From: Jimgerdemannia flammicorona
Taxonomy: Eukaryota > Mucoromycota > Endogonomycetes > Endogonales > Endogonaceae
DNA length: 18,307 nucleotides
Direction: 5' to 3'
Assembly (NCBI GenBank): GCA_003990745.1
Contig: RBNI01002502.1
Coordinates: 1-18,307, forward strand
This document shows, piece after piece, positions 16,990-18,307 of this stretch. Made by a program: the position numbers and the translations under genes. Positions within the stretch are counted from its first letter, which is position 1. Each line of letters starts with the position of its first letter. Below the pieces are notes generated by a model that worked only from the letters and a program-made list of their open reading frames with translations, was not told where the DNA came from and ran no database searches.

Positions 16990-17393
16990 ATCCCTCAAGT
17001 ACAGTCAGAAGGAGCCATTGGTTTGGACCTTCAAGCAGTACAACAAGTCACTATTCCGGCACATGAGAGAAGGCTCATTCCAACTGGCCTTTCAGCTGAA
17101 ATCTCCAAGAAACATTATGCAAGGATTGCATCAAGATCTGGTCTCAGTTTCAAGCACTCATTGAATGTTGGTGCTGGAGTCATTGACCCTGATTTCCAAG
17201 GTGAAATGCAAGTCCTGCTAGTCAACCACAAGACCAACCAATCACCATCAATGAAGGAGACAGAATTGTACAGCTCATTCTGGAGTGAGCCACCCTACCA
17301 GTCATCAAAGAAGTCACCAAGCTGTCTTCAACCAAGTGAGATCAGAAAGGCTTTGGCAGTACTGATAAAGTTGCAAGCATAGCTGAGAATTGA
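16990..17393 (+). pseudogene. dUTPase domain, plus-strand element
   Basis: The five dUTPase motifs appear in order: motif 1 GAIGLDLQA (17011-17037), motif 2 SRSGLS (about 17128-17145), motif 3 GAGVIDPDFQGEM (about 17173-17211), motif 4 EGDRIVQLIL (about 17254-17283), and motif 5 KGFGSTDK (17346-17369). A frame slip of one base gained or two lost at about 17235 separates motif 3 (same frame as Gag C-terminus) from motifs 4-5 (same frame as protease). TGA stops lie at 17286, 17337 and 17391. The motif 3 residue that is normally Tyr, which excludes ribose, is Phe here. The domain lies directly after the zinc knuckle linker and directly before the protease, and would have been made as part of a Gag-Pro fusion, limiting uracil in cDNA. 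Confidence 0.93.
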
Positions 17394-17402
17394 GCCAATT
17401 CA

Positions 17403-17700
17403 ATGCTCATTTTCAAAGGTCTAGTCAAGGGACAAGAACTAGATGTTCTCATAGACAGTGGAGCTGTTGGGAACTTCATCAACAAGAACCTCATTGATAA
17501 GCTCAAGATTCTCACCAAACCAGCTGGCAAGAATGGTGGAGTTGTCACTGCAGATGGCACCACCTTACCAATCAACTCAATTGCCACTAAACTTCCCCTC
17601 AAGATCCAGAAGTACTGGGAACACTTGGATTTCAAGGTAGCACCACTAGGAGACCATGACCTGATCCTAGGTAAACCCTGACTTACATGACACAACCCTC
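17403..17700 (+). pseudogene. Retropepsin-type aspartic protease, plus-strand element
   Basis: The frame after dUTPase motif 5 continues to MLIFKGLVKGQELDVLIDSG with the catalytic DSGA at 17454-17465, followed by GNFINKNLIDKL. The closing motif is HDLILGKP (about 17658-17681), then TGA where the family has Trp (GKPW), LT, a second TGA, and HNPQIDW. Spacing is as in Ty3/Gypsy proteases of the 'LIDSGA-x-x-NFI' type. A 92-codon stretch is stop-free, yet no ATG-initiated separate gene is implied; the 17403 Met is internal. Confidence 0.88.
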
Positions 17701-17968
17701 AGATTGATTGGACCAAGAATGAAGTCACCCTCATTCAGGATGGAACCAACATTACCATCAAGCCAGACAAGACTCAGATGAAAACCCCAATTGCGACCCT
17801 TTCAGCAATTCAGTTCAAGAAGGCCCTCAAGAAAGCTACCTGTACCTTTGTGGCACTGATCTGACCAAAGAAAGAAGACAAGAAGCTATCAATTAGTGAA
17901 AGCATCAAGTTACTGCTGAACAAGTACAAGGATGTCTTCCTGGACAAACTACCTGGTCTACCACTAGT
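17701..17968 (+). pseudogene. Protease-RT linker and first residues of RT region, truncated
   Basis: The protease frame continues (NEVTLIQDGTNITIKPDKTQ and so on) through a TGA at 17862 to SESIKLLLNKYKDVFLDKLP, the conserved helix and 'Y-x-D-V-F' words just before RT. After GLP the sequence no longer matches and a CpG-containing segment begins at about 17966. RT, RNase H and integrase, if they exist, lie beyond the insertion or are deleted. Confidence 0.75.
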
Positions 17969-18104
17969 GCTCCGAACGAGTCAATCCGGATGGGATTCGG
18001 ATGGATTCGAATCGGATTCGAATCAACCATTGTTTTGATTTCCAAATTAGACAATTAAATGTTTACATCAATAACTTGATGAATAATCATCCATATTTGA
18101 TGAT

Positions 18105-18153
18105 CTTGGTGTCATTTGAAAGCCCGTAATAAGGCCTTTCTAATGATACCAAG
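18105..18153. repeat. Short imperfect hairpin within the foldback segment
   Basis: Arms 18105-18125 (cttggtgtcatttgaaagccc) and 18133-18153 pair with about three mismatches across 21 bases; the loop is about seven bases. It directly precedes the larger inverted repeat. Confidence 0.85.
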
Positions 18154-18307
18154 AACATTAAAATCGGATTACGTGTTGCTGAGATATTAAGGAAAACGTT
18201 CCATTTGACGAAATTTCCAAAATCGGCAAATCAAAGAATTTCCAAAATCGGCGATTCAGACGGTTTCCTTCATAACTCAGCAACGCATGATCAGATTTCA
18301 ATGTTCT
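18152..18307. repeat. Large imperfect inverted repeat (44-base arms) at the window edge
   Basis: Arms 18152-18195 and 18264-18307 are reverse complements at about 37 of 44 positions. The best core is gttgctgag paired with ctcagcaac. The second arm ends exactly at the last base of the window, so the repeat may be longer. The central 68 bases hold aatttccaaaatcggc twice (18212-18227 and 18237-18252, period 25). Confidence 0.88.

Larger units (their letters stand above)
15468..17968 (+). mobile_element. Plus-strand Ty3/Gypsy-type retrotransposon with dUTPase between knuckle and protease, truncated
   Basis: In order on the plus strand: LTR, short leader, Gag with CCHC knuckle, dUTPase, protease, and the linker that leads into RT. 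Sequence resembling the element stops at about 17965, just after KYKDVFLDKLPGLP, and unrelated CpG-containing DNA begins. RT itself is therefore not in the window, and assignment to Ty3/Gypsy rests on the Gag type and the pre-RT linker. Ten in-frame stops are present, all TGA, and two frame slips (about 16515 and 17235). It probably inserted into the gag of the minus-strand element, because that gag loses clear coding where this LTR starts. Confidence 0.82.
17969..18307. mobile_element. CpG-containing foldback sequence interrupting the plus-strand element
   Basis: Composition changes at about 17969: CG dinucleotides are common here, in contrast to the elements on its left. The segment begins with GGATTCGAATC-type words (the palindrome gattcgaatc occurs twice at about 18012-18032), then has nested imperfect inverted repeats and a 16-bp direct repeat. 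No reading frame of note is present. It may be the end of a foldback or miniature element, or part of a larger repeat that runs out of the window. I do not recognise the family. Confidence 0.55.

Noticed and set aside
16500..17240. Programmed ribosomal frameshifting at the two frame changes of the plus-strand element
   Set aside because: One shift lies inside the capsid region and the other inside the dUTPase fold, where programmed shifts would not be expected; simple indels are likelier.
11790..17393. An endogenous animal retrovirus, suggested by the dUTPase and protease
   Set aside because: RT, integrase and Gag are of Ty3/Gypsy retrotransposon type, no envelope region is seen, and the RIP-like decay fits a fungus.
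16314..17864. UGA read as a sense codon in this organism
   Set aside because: CpG decay explains the positions better: the expected residue is mostly Arg, no known nuclear code reads UGA as Arg, and the neighbouring elements carry all three stops.

Overview
The window is a graveyard of nested and abutting transposable elements. I see no intact host gene and no rRNA, tRNA or CRISPR array. It looks like nuclear DNA of a filamentous fungus with a repeat-rich genome. The reasons are several decayed Ty3/Gypsy elements of fungal character, an EEP-endonuclease LINE, and an AT-saturated, CpG-free block with stop codons explained by C-to-T change, as expected from repeat-induced point mutation (RIP) or methylation decay. 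I cannot name the phylum or species from the sequence alone.

Layout from left to right. 1-765: GC-rich DNA with no gene I can assign. About 770-3950, minus strand: a GC-rich LINE with ORF1 and the endonuclease part of ORF2. Its reverse transcriptase is missing; the recognisable sequence stops at about 770. 3950-4970: moderately AT-rich spacer with short direct repeats, including a 126-bp LTR-like sequence present twice. About 4970-7265, minus strand: an extremely AT-rich block in which I find no CG dinucleotide. Translated through its stops, it is a Ty3/Gypsy pol relic (RT, RNase H, integrase). About 7266-8572: a long, repeat-laden LTR. About 8573-15467, minus strand: a decayed Ty3/Gypsy element in the order gag, zinc knuckle, protease, Cys-rich region, dUTPase, beta-rich linker, RT, RNase H, integrase, C-terminal extension. 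About 15468-17968, plus strand: a second Ty3/Gypsy element, with LTR, gag, zinc knuckle, dUTPase, protease and the start of the RT region. About 17969-18307: a CpG-containing foldback sequence that interrupts the second element and runs off the window.

The main discovery is that both gypsy elements carry a five-motif dUTPase, but in different places: between zinc knuckle and protease in the plus element (as in betaretroviruses), and between protease and RT in the minus element. Other notable points are different mutation spectra in neighbouring elements (all ten in-frame stops of the plus element are UGA), a 223-bp frame-breaking tandem duplication inside a Cys-rich domain, a LINE that kept its 5' half and lost its 3' half, and a large imperfect inverted repeat at the right edge.

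None of the elements looks autonomous. All calls come from reading translations by eye, so domain edges are approximate.
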